The position numbers and the translations under genes are program-made. Under the pieces are notes generated by a model. That model was given only the letters and a program-made list of their open reading frames with translations. It ran no database searches and was not told where the DNA came from. Positions 45,234 through 53,611 of a DNA stretch of 64,000 bases are shown piece after piece. Source of the stretch: Comamonas sp. Y33R10-2 (GTDB lineage Bacteria > Pseudomonadota > Gammaproteobacteria > Burkholderiales > Burkholderiaceae_C); assembly GCF_019355935.1 (NCBI RefSeq), contig NZ_CP079925.1, forward strand, positions 372,001 through 436,000, given 5' to 3'. Each line of letters opens with the position of its first letter. Position 1 is the first letter of the stretch.

Positions 45234-47006
45234 TTATTTTTGCCCGAGCAGGGCCGGGTTTTGCAGCAGCGATTTGATTTTGCTGGCAGGCACCGGGGCG
45301 CTAAATAAATGCCCCATGAAGTGTTTGCAGCCATGCTGAGCGAGTAGAGCGCGTTGCTCAAGGGTCTCAATGCCTGCGCCGACCACGGTAATTTGGTGTT
45401 GATTGGCGAGTGCAATCGCTGATTGGACGGCCGCCTCACTGGCGTTGTTGGGCCCCAAACGATGAACCAGTGAGTGGGCGAGCTTGAGTTGGCAAAGAGG
45501 CAGTTGGCGCAGCATTTCTGATGTGTTGGAGCCGCTGCCAAAGCCATCCATAGATAAGCGCACACCTATAGCGCCTAGGCGGCTGAGCGCGCGAATGATG
45601 TCAGCATCAATGGGGTTGAGTGTTTTACTTGCAAGCTCAAGCACTAGCAGGGCGGGGTTGACTCCCGTTTGCGCAATGATGTGTTCGATTTGCTCGGCTA
45701 AGTTCGACTGCTGCAGTTGCTTGGCGCTGATGTTGACGCAGATGGTCAGGGCGTTCAGCTGAGGGTCGCTTTTCCATTGCGCCAATTGCTCGCAGGCTGC
45801 TCGAATACTCCAAAGACCAAGGGGAAGAATGATGCCGGTTTCTTCTGCAACGGACAGAAAAATGCTGGGCGGTACCAGGCCACGCAAGGGGTGGCGCCAG
45901 CGCAGCAAGGCTTCGAGCCCGCTAATGTCGCCGCGGGTAGAGTATTGAGGCTGGTAGTGCAGCTCAAACTGACTTAAGCGCAGAGCTTCACGCAGGCTTT
46001 GCTCCATGTGGGTGCGTTGCAGGGGCTGGGTGTGCTGCTCGGGGTTGAAAAAATGCAGGCCTGGGGCTTCTTCATCACGAAGGCGATACATGGCCGTTTC
46101 CGCCTGCTGCAGCAATTCAGTCGCAGAGTGGGAGTGTGGGCCGAACAGGGTTGCGCCAATGTTCGCTTCTAGCTTTACGGTTTGGGTGTTGAGCTGGTAG
46201 TTGCTGCTGAGGCTTTCAATAAGTCTCTCTCCTAGCCGCTCGACCAATAGGTTTGCCAGTTCAATATCTGGAGACAGGTCGGAAACCATGATGACAAAGT
46301 GCTTGGAGTCTAAGCGCGCCACTGTGTCGCAGGCGCGCATACAGCTGAGCAGTCGCTGCGCAGTCTCGGGTGCTAATTGCGCATTAGTCTCGTCGGTATC
46401 CAGGTGGCTAAAGCCTTTGGCGGGCTCCATATCAATGGTCAGCAAGGCGCCACGCCAACCGGTTCGCTCTGACTGAATCATGGATTGTGATAAACGATCC
46501 AGTAGCAGGCGACGATTAGGCAGGTTGGTCGGAGCATCAAAGAATGAGAGGCTTTCCCCATCCCCTTCGTCAGCAACCAGTTCTTTGCAGGTTAGCACGG
46601 TGTAATTGGCCGAAAGTGCATGCGCAGATAGGCTGATTTTGCGTCCGCTGGGCTGCTGAATTTGAATATGCGCTTGCTGGCGCGTTATCAATGTCAATTG
46701 CTTTTCAGCAATGCTATGGAGCTCTGCTGAGGCTGAAGGCGGTGCTGACGCAACCGCAGCCTCAAGAGCTGTCCGTAGAGATGCACCGACTTTAAGTGTC
46801 GGTATAAGCCAAGGAAAGAGGCGTAAATAACCATCGTTCCAGCGCTGAGCTCGGTCTTGAGCATCCAGCAGCACATAGCCGCTGCTGCTTTGCTCAAGGA
46901 TGCGAAATAACTGCTCGCCGTACACGCCCACTAAATTGGTAGATGCAGGGAAGGGGCTTTGCCCCTGCGCTTCTGACTTGACTGACTTGTCGGCTGGTAC
47001 AGACAT
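45234..47006 (-). CDS. PAS-GGDEF-EAL protein with degenerate active sites
   Basis: A 590-residue c-di-GMP-type protein. Residues 25-140 look like a PAS sensor; 150-310 a GGDEF fold in which the signature is replaced by ARLDSKHF; 325-580 an EAL fold. EALLRW and the NISAKQL Asn are kept, but other metal-site residues are changed: TE is SK (LELASK), DDFG is DGFG, KxD is KLA, the AEGxE Glu is Ala, and QG is MG. Both enzyme activities are probably lost, pointing to a sensor or binding role. No membrane segment. It shares a terminator with pit. Confidence 0.9.
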   Translation of the reverse strand: MSVPADKSVKSEAQGQSPFPASTNLVGVYGEQLFRILEQSSSGYVLLDAQDRAQRWNDGYLRLFPWLIPTLKVGASLRTALEAAVASAPPSASAELHSIAEKQLTLITRQQAHIQIQQPSGRKISLSAHALSANYTVLTCKELVADEGDGESLSFFDAPTNLPNRRLLLDRLSQSMIQSERTGWRGALLTIDMEPAKGFSHLDTDETNAQLAPETAQRLLSCMRACDTVARLDSKHFVIMVSDLSPDIELANLLVERLGERLIESLSSNYQLNTQTVKLEANIGATLFGPHSHSATELLQQAETAMYRLRDEEAPGLHFFNPEQHTQPLQRTHMEQSLREALRLSQFELHYQPQYSTRGDISGLEALLRWRHPLRGLVPPSIFLSVAEETGIILPLGLWSIRAACEQLAQWKSDPQLNALTICVNISAKQLQQSNLAEQIEHIIAQTGVNPALLVLELASKTLNPIDADIIRALSRLGAIGVRLSMDGFGSGSNTSEMLRQLPLCQLKLAHSLVHRLGPNNASEAAVQSAIALANQHQITVVGAGIETLEQRALLAQHGCKHFMGHLFSAPVPASKIKSLLQNPALLGQK

Positions 47007-47232
47007 AAAACCTCATCTGGCAGGTGGAACAAGAGCGCCGGAGGACGCAAAATTTGCATAGTGCAAATCCATTGCAATGTGTTCTTTAGACTTGCATTGT
47101 GGGTTCTGTAGGCCGATGAGAGGCTGATTTTGGCAGTTTCAAGTCTTTAAATAGACTTTTGCTTACAAAAGATTCATTCTGAATAAACCAATACCTAGGC
47201 TTAACCCTAGGTTTCTTGGTCTTGAATTGTGT

Positions 47233-47718
47233 TTATTGAGAGATCTTTCGTGCTTCTTGCACCTGATACTCAAAGTAGTGCTGAAAGCTGTATGCAATGC
47301 TGGCCATTAAAACGGTAGCGCCAAACAGCAGGGACAGTGCAATAGCGAAAATGGTGGTCCATTGGGTCTGGCCTGCAGTTGCATCAGCAGCGGCACTGGG
47401 GTTAAAACGTGCATTCCAGACCGGCTTGTCCATAAGCCCGTAAAGAATGGCGCGCAGTGCGCAGCCGGCGATGGTGAAGCCAAACAGAGGAATCAAAATC
47501 CAACTCAATTGATCGTCTTGACCTAATTGTTGGATGCGCTCAATGCCATAAATGCCCAAAGCTGTGGGAATAGGCAAAAGCCAGCCAAGCCAGTCACCCA
47601 TGCCGTACAGGTAAAAACGGTGTAAGCCAAGTGGGCCACCCACAAAAGCCAGCCAAGCGGCCAGAGTCTTATTTTTGCTGCGAGAGCGAGCTGTAGTGGT
47701 AGTTGCACTGGGATTCAT
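47233..47718 (-). CDS. TM2 domain protein
   Basis: A 161-residue membrane protein. The N-terminal basic stretch is followed by LAAWLAFVGGPLGLHRFYLYG, the TM2 motif, then further hydrophobic segments (about 45-65, 72-90, 120-145). TM2 proteins are small, of unknown function. Single-gene unit on the minus strand, 226 bases before the EAL gene. Confidence 0.87.
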   Translation of the reverse strand: MNPSATTTTARSRSKNKTLAAWLAFVGGPLGLHRFYLYGMGDWLGWLLPIPTALGIYGIERIQQLGQDDQLSWILIPLFGFTIAGCALRAILYGLMDKPVWNARFNPSAAADATAGQTQWTTIFAIALSLLFGATVLMASIAYSFQHYFEYQVQEARKISQ

Positions 47719-47865
47719 GATTGACTGCAGATGCTAGAAGCGATCAGTTGATTATTCCTGTCATGCAGCTTTTCGGACACAGGGCAATTGCCGTCTATTC
47801 GTTGATAGACCTTGGGATTGCTGCTATTCATTGGCTAGCCTGTAGGCATCTTGAACAGAAATCGA

Positions 47866-47871
47866 TATAAT
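47866..47871 (+). promoter_or_regulatory. Putative -10 box for rpsP
   Basis: A perfect TATAAT about 125 bases before rpsP. The -35 position (near 47843) is a weak match (TAGGCA). Transcription would begin near 47878, just before an inverted repeat TACAGCGT / ACGCTGTA (47881-47888 and 47923-47930) in the leader. Confidence 0.5.
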
Positions 47872-47992
47872 TTCTGGCTTTACAGCGTGTCGCTGGCCGG
47901 GTGGTCATGTCGCGTGTCTCAAACGCTGTAAGAACGTGCGCAGCTGGTCAATTTTTTAATAGCGCCGGCTGTAACCACCCGAAGGAAATATC

Positions 47993-48247
47993 ATGGTTGT
48001 TATTCGTCTCTCCCGCGGCGGCTCTAAAGCTCGTCCTTTCTACAACATCGTTGTCGCTGACAAGCGCGTGCGTCGTGACGGTTCGTTCATCGAACGCCTG
48101 GGTTTCTACAACCCTAGCGCTCGTGGCGCCGAAGAAGGCCTGCGTTTGGCTCTGGACCGTGTTGCTTACTGGAAGAGCGTTGGTGCCCAAGCTTCTGAAA
48201 CGGCTGAACGCCTGATCAAGAACGCTGCCAAGAAGGTTGCTGCTTAA
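47993..48247 (+). CDS. rpsP: 30S ribosomal protein S16
   Basis: An 84-residue ribosomal protein starting [28 protein letters not shown] precedes the ATG. First gene of rpsP-rimM-trmD-rplS, an operon order conserved across proteobacteria. A terminator-like hairpin follows it. Confidence 0.98.
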   Translation: MVVIRLSRGGSKARPFYNIVVADKRVRRDGSFIERLGFYNPSARGAEEGLRLALDRVAYWKSVGAQASETAERLIKNAAKKVAA

Positions 48248-48284
48248 TTAATTAAGCGGTCGCTTTTTAAGCGCGTTATCAAAG

Positions 48285-48319
48285 CGGGTTCCGTTGGTTT
48301 GCCTGACGGAACCCGTTTT
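48285..48319 (+). terminator. Terminator-like hairpin between rpsP and rimM
   Basis: CGGGTTCCGT pairs perfectly with ACGGAACCCG around an 11-base loop, followed by TTTTCTATT. It lies inside the operon, so it would act as a partial terminator or an mRNA-stabilising 3' hairpin for rpsP. Confidence 0.75.
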
Positions 48320-48354
48320 CTATTGAATTTTTGAAATCTCTTTGCTGATTCCCC

Positions 48355-48924
48355 ATGAGCCACATGCCTCTTCTTCAAGCTACGAGCTTGCCTGCTGATG
48401 CCGTTGAAGTCGGTCGCATTGCCGATGCCTGGGGAATCAAGGGCTGGTTCAAGGTCCAGGCCTTTAGCAGCGCTCCTGATGCGCTTTTTGCTGCCAAGGA
48501 TTGGTTTTTGCTGCCTTCCGAAAAAGGTGCAAAGCACTTTACGGGTGCCGTAGTCCTGCCTGTCAAGCAAGCGCGCTTTCATTCAGACACCGTCGTTGCG
48601 ACTTCGCCCGAAGTGGCAGACCGCAATGCGGCTGAAGCTTTGCGCGGCGCTCGCATTTTTGTAGCGCGTGAACATTTCCCCAAAACCGATGACGGCGAGT
48701 TTTACTGGGTCGACCTGCTGGGCTTGTCCGTAGTCAACCGCGAAGGTGTGGCTCTGGGTGTTGTCACAGATCTGATGTCCACTGGCCCGCAGACCGTTCT
48801 GGTGCTGGGCTATGAAGTGGAAGGCAAGGAGCAAGAGCGCCTGATTCCTTTTGTGGATGCCTATGTGGACTCGGTTGATCTTGCAAGTAAGACCATCGTG
48901 GCCGACTGGCAGCCTGATTATTGA
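48355..48924 (+). CDS. rimM: Ribosome maturation factor RimM
   Basis: A 189-residue 16S processing factor that binds S19 and helps mature the 30S head. VGRIADAWGIKGWFKVQAF is the N-terminal RimM motif; the C-terminal PRC-barrel has YWVDLLGLSV and LIPFVDAYV. Start at 48355 has no strong ribosome site, consistent with low expression relative to rpsP. Confidence 0.96.
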   Translation: MSHMPLLQATSLPADAVEVGRIADAWGIKGWFKVQAFSSAPDALFAAKDWFLLPSEKGAKHFTGAVVLPVKQARFHSDTVVATSPEVADRNAAEALRGARIFVAREHFPKTDDGEFYWVDLLGLSVVNREGVALGVVTDLMSTGPQTVLVLGYEVEGKEQERLIPFVDAYVDSVDLASKTIVADWQPDY

Positions 48925-48974
48925 ATTTAATGTGCAAGCACTATTGATTCGATAGCTGCTTGTCTTGGTGGATC

Positions 48975-49754
48975 ATGCGCTTCGACATCATTACCCTGTT
49001 TCCTGAGCTGTTTGCTCCTTTTTTGGAGAGCGGGGTGACCCGCCGCGCTTACAGCTCCGGCCAAGTGGCCGTGCATCTGTGGAACCCGCGTGACTGGGCC
49101 GAAGGCAACTATCGCCGGGTTGATGACCGCCCCTTTGGCGGTGGCCCCGGCATGGTGATGATGGCCGAGCCTTTGCAGCTTTGCCTGAATGCGATCCGCG
49201 CCGCCCGTATCGAGGCAGATGCGCAAGAGCAAACCGAGCCAGCTCCCGTTGTATTGTTTTCCCCGATTGGCACCACGCTTAAACATGCTGTGGTGGCCGA
49301 GTGGGCCGAAAGCCGTGGCGCGGTGCTGCTTTGCGGTCGTTACGAAGGTATTGATCAGCGCTTTATTGACGCCCATGTCACGCATCAGCTCAGTTTGGGT
49401 GACTTTGTGCTTTCGGGAGGCGAACTGGCGGCCATGGTGCTGCTGGACTCTCTGGCGCGACTGCAGCCTGGCGTGCTCAACGACGAGGGCAGCTTTCAGC
49501 AAGATAGCTTCAACCCTGCGCTTGATGGCTTGCTGGACTGCCCGCACTACACCCGCCCCGAAGTCTGGAATGGCCAGGACGTTCCGCCTGAGCTGTTGTC
49601 TGGTCACCACGCCAATATTGAACGCTGGCGCCGTGATCAGCGGCTGCGCATTACGACGCAGCACCGTCCGGAGCTGATCGAGCAAGCCCGAAAACAGGGC
49701 CTGCTCAATGCCAAAGACGAAGGGTTTTTGGCAAAAACAGCTCCCAAGCTATAA
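48975..49754 (+). CDS. trmD: tRNA (guanine-N1)-methyltransferase
   Basis: A 259-residue SPOUT methyltransferase that modifies G37 of tRNAs. [13 protein letters not shown] start, [24 protein letters not shown] and the knot segment [14 protein letters not shown] are all present. The start is the ATG at 48975. The rimM-trmD spacer carries an interspersed palindrome (48927-48965). Its stop codon lies within the -10 box of a promoter for rplS. Confidence 0.97.
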   Translation: MRFDIITLFPELFAPFLESGVTRRAYSSGQVAVHLWNPRDWAEGNYRRVDDRPFGGGPGMVMMAEPLQLCLNAIRAARIEADAQEQTEPAPVVLFSPIGTTLKHAVVAEWAESRGAVLLCGRYEGIDQRFIDAHVTHQLSLGDFVLSGGELAAMVLLDSLARLQPGVLNDEGSFQQDSFNPALDGLLDCPHYTRPEVWNGQDVPPELLSGHHANIERWRRDQRLRITTQHRPELIEQARKQGLLNAKDEGFLAKTAPKL

Positions 49755-49755
49755 T
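49728..49755 (+). promoter_or_regulatory. Near-consensus sigma-70 promoter for rplS
   Basis: TTGGCA, a 16-base spacer, then TATAAT, five of six and six of six matches. It overlaps the last codons and the stop of trmD and lies about 140 bases before rplS. Confidence 0.75.
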
Positions 49756-49893
49756 CTGAGGCTCTTTGATCCTATATCCGGCCGCTGCTAGGAACACCAG
49801 ATCTGCTTTCGGGCAGTTCTTGTAATGCAGCCATAGCACCAATCCCGGTGCTTGCCAATTTTGGCGCGGACACGATCCAAGTGGACTTACATC

Positions 49894-50280
49894 ATGAATT
49901 TGATCCAGACTCTTGAGCAAGAAGAAATTGCTCGCCTGAACAAGACTATCCCCGAATTCGCTCCTGGTGACACCGTCATCGTGAGCGTGAACGTGGTTGA
50001 AGGTGCTCGTAAGCGCGTTCAAGCTTACGAAGGCGTTGTGATTGCTAAGCGTAATCGTGGCCTGAACAGCGGCTTCACAGTGCGTAAGATCTCCAGCGGT
50101 GAAGGCGTGGAACGTACGTTCCAAACTTACTCCCCTCTGATCGCTGGCATTGAAGTCAAGCGTCGCGGCGATGTCCGTCGCGCCAAGCTGTACTACCTGC
50201 GTGAACGTAGCGGCAAGTCTGCTCGTATCAAGGAAAAGCTGCCTCAGCGCCGCGTTAAGACTGCAGCTGCTGCTCAGTAA
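49894..50280 (+). CDS. rplS: 50S ribosomal protein L19
   Basis: A 128-residue ribosomal protein at the subunit interface, [17 protein letters not shown] start, [14 protein letters not shown], and [16 protein letters not shown] near the end, with a short Ala-rich tail. Start at 49894 (ATG); upstream frame lacks family similarity. Its leader of about 130 bases contains the hairpin AGCACC / GGTGCT (49835 region). Confidence 0.98.
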   Translation: MNLIQTLEQEEIARLNKTIPEFAPGDTVIVSVNVVEGARKRVQAYEGVVIAKRNRGLNSGFTVRKISSGEGVERTFQTYSPLIAGIEVKRRGDVRRAKLYYLRERSGKSARIKEKLPQRRVKTAAAAQ

Positions 50281-50304
50281 TACGCGCGTCGGAAGTAATT
50301 CCAT

Positions 50305-50339
50305 AAAAGCCGCTACAGTTCGCTGTGGCGGCTTTTTTT
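50305..50339 (+). terminator. Terminator of the rpsP-rplS operon
   Basis: AAAAGCCGCTACAG pairs with CTGTGGCGGCTTTT around a TTCG loop, followed by more T. Confidence 0.92.
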
Positions 50340-50405
50340 ATGGCCGCTGTCTTTTTTGTAGCTTTTGCTTTTTTCTTGCTTTGGACACTTGTTTAGGCTG
50401 AGTAC

Positions 50406-51104
50406 ATGTCTGTATCTGCTCAATCTTCTACTCCTTCTATCGCTATCGTAGACCCCAGTTGGGCGCGATTGCTGGGTATTGATAGTCAGCTTCCCTCTGT
50501 GCCATTGGGGGCTCAGACGCCGCAGGCATTGCGCATGCGTTTTGCGCAGCCACCCGAGTGGACTCCTGAGCGGATGCTAGAAAAGCCCATCACTGCCCGC
50601 CAACCCATGGATGCGGCGGTGCTTGTTCCCATTGTTCTGCGCGAGCAGCCCATGGTGCTACTGACTGTGCGCTCTGCCAAGCTATCTACACACTCCGGGC
50701 AAGTCGCTTTTCCTGGGGGTAAACGAGATCCACAAGATGTATCCGCTGAAGCGACTGCTCTGCGCGAGGCTCATGAAGAGGTGGGGCTTTCACCAAAAAA
50801 TGTAGAGGTTTTGGGGCGTTTGCCTGTCTATGTGACGGGAACCGCTTTCCATATCACCCCAGTGGTCGCCTTGGTGCATCCGCAGCCAAGCTACTTTCCC
50901 AATCCGGGCGAGGTAGCCGATCTGTTTGAGGTGCCGTTGTCTTTTTTGCTCAACCCTGCTCATCACCAGCGTCATGCCATGCAGTGGCAAGGCGTGGATC
51001 GTGAATGGTTTGCGATGCCCTATCAAGACGGAGAGCAGCAGCGCTATATTTGGGGTGCAACAGCGGGCATGTTGCGCAATCTTTATCGTTTTTTGGCGGC
51101 TTGA
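50406..51104 (+). CDS. CoA pyrophosphatase (NUDIX family)
   Basis: A 232-residue hydrolase of the NudL/YeaB group. The NUDIX box with the CoA-type signature spans about 99-125: FPGGKRDPQD and ALREAHEEVGLSP, preceded by VRSAKLSTHSGQVAFPGG. These enzymes cleave CoA and oxidised CoA to 4'-phosphopantetheine and 3',5'-ADP. It is followed 47 bases later by the CbiB-like gene. Confidence 0.9.
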   Translation: MSVSAQSSTPSIAIVDPSWARLLGIDSQLPSVPLGAQTPQALRMRFAQPPEWTPERMLEKPITARQPMDAAVLVPIVLREQPMVLLTVRSAKLSTHSGQVAFPGGKRDPQDVSAEATALREAHEEVGLSPKNVEVLGRLPVYVTGTAFHITPVVALVHPQPSYFPNPGEVADLFEVPLSFLLNPAHHQRHAMQWQGVDREWFAMPYQDGEQQRYIWGATAGMLRNLYRFLAA

Positions 51105-51151
51105 TGCGCCGCTTGTAACAAGCAGACAAACTGCGCCGCTATGATGAAGCC

Positions 51152-52138
51152 ATGAGTTTTTTCGCCATCTTGATCGCTTTGTTGCTGGAGCAAGCGCGCC
51201 CGTTGGCCCGGTCTAACCTGGTGCAAGGGGGCTATCGCGCTTGGACGGTGACCGTACGCCGTAACTTTGACGCGGGTAAAGCTCACCATGGCTGGCTGGC
51301 TTGGGTCATGGCGGTTTTGCTGCCTTGCGCCATCGCACTGGGTATTTTCTGGGCCTTGCAGCAACTGATTGGCTGGCCCGCAGCCATGCTCTGGAACGTG
51401 GCTGTGCTCTACGTCACGCTAGGGTTTCGTCAATTTAGCCACCACTTCACGCATATTCGTGATGCTTTGGATGCGGGTGATGAATTCGCCGCTCGTCAGG
51501 CATTGGCCGATTGGCAGCAGGTTGACGCCAGCGAGGTGCCTCGCAGCGAAGTAGTGCGCCATGTCATCGAATATTCCGTACTGGCTGCACACCGCCATGT
51601 GTTTGGTGTGCTGTTCTGGTTTTCGATTTTCTCGGTGCTGGGCTTGGGCCCGCTGGGCGCCATTTTGTATCGCATGGCTGAGTATTTGTCGCGGGCGTGG
51701 TCGCGCAAGGGCGTGGAAGGTTTGCAAGCGCCAGTCAGCGAGCGACTGCAAGAGGCTGCTGCCAAAGCTTGGTATGTGATTGACTGGCTGCCAGCGCGCT
51801 TAACGGCGCTTTCTTTTGCCATGGTGGGCAGTTTTGAAGAAGCGATTGATAACTGGCGTGTTTATGCTCAGCGCTTCCCTAATGACAACGATGGCGTAAT
51901 CTTGGCCGCCACTGCCGGCGCTATCAATGTGCGCTTGGGTGGAGAGGCTTTGCGTCGCCGCGATGCTGGTTATGGCGAAGAAGGTGCGGATGCGCAGTGG
52001 GAGGGTGGTAGCGATTCGACCCCTGGGCGTGAGCCAGAAATGGCACATTTGCGCAGCGTGGTGGGCTTGGTCTGGCGCTCGGTGGCTGTTTGGCTGCTGC
52101 TGCTGGCCTTGCTGACCTTTGCCCGTTTGCTGGGGTGA
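51152..52138 (+). CDS. CobD/CbiB family membrane protein
   Basis: A 328-residue integral membrane protein related to CbiB/CobD (adenosylcobinamide-phosphate synthase type). EYSVLAAHRHVFGVLFWF and LGPLGAILYRMAEYLS mirror the family, with membrane segments near 50-70, 75-95, 145-165 and 305-325. No other cobalamin gene is in the window, and in many betaproteobacteria this subfamily occurs outside B12 clusters, so its role may differ. Confidence 0.85.
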   Translation: MSFFAILIALLLEQARPLARSNLVQGGYRAWTVTVRRNFDAGKAHHGWLAWVMAVLLPCAIALGIFWALQQLIGWPAAMLWNVAVLYVTLGFRQFSHHFTHIRDALDAGDEFAARQALADWQQVDASEVPRSEVVRHVIEYSVLAAHRHVFGVLFWFSIFSVLGLGPLGAILYRMAEYLSRAWSRKGVEGLQAPVSERLQEAAAKAWYVIDWLPARLTALSFAMVGSFEEAIDNWRVYAQRFPNDNDGVILAATAGAINVRLGGEALRRRDAGYGEEGADAQWEGGSDSTPGREPEMAHLRSVVGLVWRSVAVWLLLLALLTFARLLG

Positions 52139-52259
52139 TGGTCTCAGGGCTAGGTCGGTTTGGAAGTCATGCCGAATGAGATTTCTAAACAGCCCCTCGT
52201 CCTTGTTTGGTCGGTGAAGAAGGCTGGATATTCGGTTGAATCCACCTTCTTACCCTCCA

Positions 52260-53243
52260 TCAAAAATGATGAACATCCAACTCTTCGTGCAGCTCTCTAT
52301 AAATACGATAGCGGTTGTCGCTGATGGGTAGCTCAGCAGAGCCATTTTTGACTGCATCAATCACGCCGCAGCCTGGCTCATGCAAATGGGTGCAGTTGTA
52401 GAACTTGCAGGCTTTGGCGTGGGCGCCAATGTCAGGCATGCAAGCGGCCAACTGCGTAGGGGCGATGTGATAGAGGCCAAACTCTTGAAAGCCTGGCGAG
52501 TCCATGATGGCCGTGGTGCGCGCCTCATCGACCCAGTACAAAGTGGTGCTAGTCGTGGTGTGCTTGCCGGTGTTTAACGCCTGCGAAATTTCTTTGGTCG
52601 CAACCTTGGCGTCTGGCAGCAGCAGGTTAATCAAGGTGCTTTTACCAACGCCTGATGGACCAAGAACCAGCGTCGTTTTGCCTTGCAGCAGGCCAATGAT
52701 GGCGTCACGGTCCTCGTCATCTGCATCTTCTAGCGACAGCGGCAGCACCACGTAATGCGGCGGGTCATCCACAGCGTCGCGCATGGTGCGGTAGGGTGCC
52801 AGTCGCTCCCAAGCGCGTAAGAAGGGTTCTTCCAGATCCATCTTGTTGAGCGCAATGATTGGCGTGATGTGCGCGGCCTCGGCGGCAATCAAGGCGCGTA
52901 CTAGCTGCACCTCGCTGAATACTGGCTCGGCTGCTATCAAAATGAGAAGCTGGTCGAGGTTGGCGGCAAACGTTTTGGTGCGAATGTCATCTTGGCGGTA
53001 GAAGACATTGCGGCGTTCGACGACTTTCTCAATCGTGCCTTCATCGCCCTGACCCGGTGGCGCTGCCAGCCACAGAACCTGATCGCCCACGACGGCCTGA
53101 CTTTTTTTGCCGCGGGGGTGACAGATGCGGCGCTCGCCGTCCGGCGTCTCAACGACGCAGTGACGGCCATAACTGGCAACGACCAGACCTGCTTGTGTTC
53201 CTGAAATGGCTTGGCCGCGGGGGCGCTGTCCTTGTTTTGCCAT
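52260..53243 (-). CDS. rsgA: Small ribosomal subunit biogenesis GTPase RsgA
   Basis: A 327-residue circularly permuted GTPase that matures the 30S subunit. The N-terminal OB fold is followed by the G motifs in the order G4 (NKMD), G1 (GPSGVGKSTLINLL), G3 (DSPGFQEF), and a C-terminal zinc motif CKFYNCTHLHEPGCGV. It is followed in the opposite strand by the CbiB-like gene (convergent). The PCD gene lies just downstream of nothing else: it precedes rsgA by 5 bases on the same strand. Confidence 0.96.
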   Translation of the reverse strand: MAKQGQRPRGQAISGTQAGLVVASYGRHCVVETPDGERRICHPRGKKSQAVVGDQVLWLAAPPGQGDEGTIEKVVERRNVFYRQDDIRTKTFAANLDQLLILIAAEPVFSEVQLVRALIAAEAAHITPIIALNKMDLEEPFLRAWERLAPYRTMRDAVDDPPHYVVLPLSLEDADDEDRDAIIGLLQGKTTLVLGPSGVGKSTLINLLLPDAKVATKEISQALNTGKHTTTSTTLYWVDEARTTAIMDSPGFQEFGLYHIAPTQLAACMPDIGAHAKACKFYNCTHLHEPGCGVIDAVKNGSAELPISDNRYRIYRELHEELDVHHF

Positions 53244-53248
53244 AGAAA

Positions 53249-53593
53249 TTAGGCTAGCTTCAATAGTGCTTCGATGCGGCGCGCGCAGTCGATATCGGTT
53301 TCAGAGATTCCGCCCACGTCATGCGTGTTCAGGCTGACTTTGCAGCGGTTGTAGCCCACCTCTAGGTCGGGGTGGTGGTCTTGCTGGTGGGCAATCAGGG
53401 CCAGTGCGTTCACAAAGGCCATGGTTTCGTAAAAGTTGGCAAAGCTGTAAGTCTTGCTGATGGCGGGGCTGGCGTCGTTGCCCGCTAGCTGCCAGCCTTC
53501 AAGAGCAGCCAGTTGCGCACGCGCCTGATCGGCGCTGAGTGCGCTGCGCTTGAGCTGGGACCAGTCTTTTTGTAGCAAGGTTGAGGTGCTCAT
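53249..53593 (-). CDS. Pterin-4-alpha-carbinolamine dehydratase
   Basis: A 114-residue protein of the PCD/DCoH family that recycles the 4a-hydroxy-tetrahydrobiopterin made by phenylalanine hydroxylase. The active-site pattern HQQDHHPDLEVGYNRC and the later NTHDVGGISETD are complete. It lies between the M48 protease and rsgA genes, with 5 bases to rsgA, so probably co-transcribed. No phenylalanine hydroxylase gene is in view. Confidence 0.94.
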   Translation of the reverse strand: MSTSTLLQKDWSQLKRSALSADQARAQLAALEGWQLAGNDASPAISKTYSFANFYETMAFVNALALIAHQQDHHPDLEVGYNRCKVSLNTHDVGGISETDIDCARRIEALLKLA

Positions 53594-53611
53594 GAGAAAA
53601 CTCTTGTGGAG

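Noticed and set aside
51152..52138. Assigning a cobalamin-biosynthesis role to the CbiB-like protein
   Set aside because: No other B12 gene or riboswitch nearby; family membership only is claimed.
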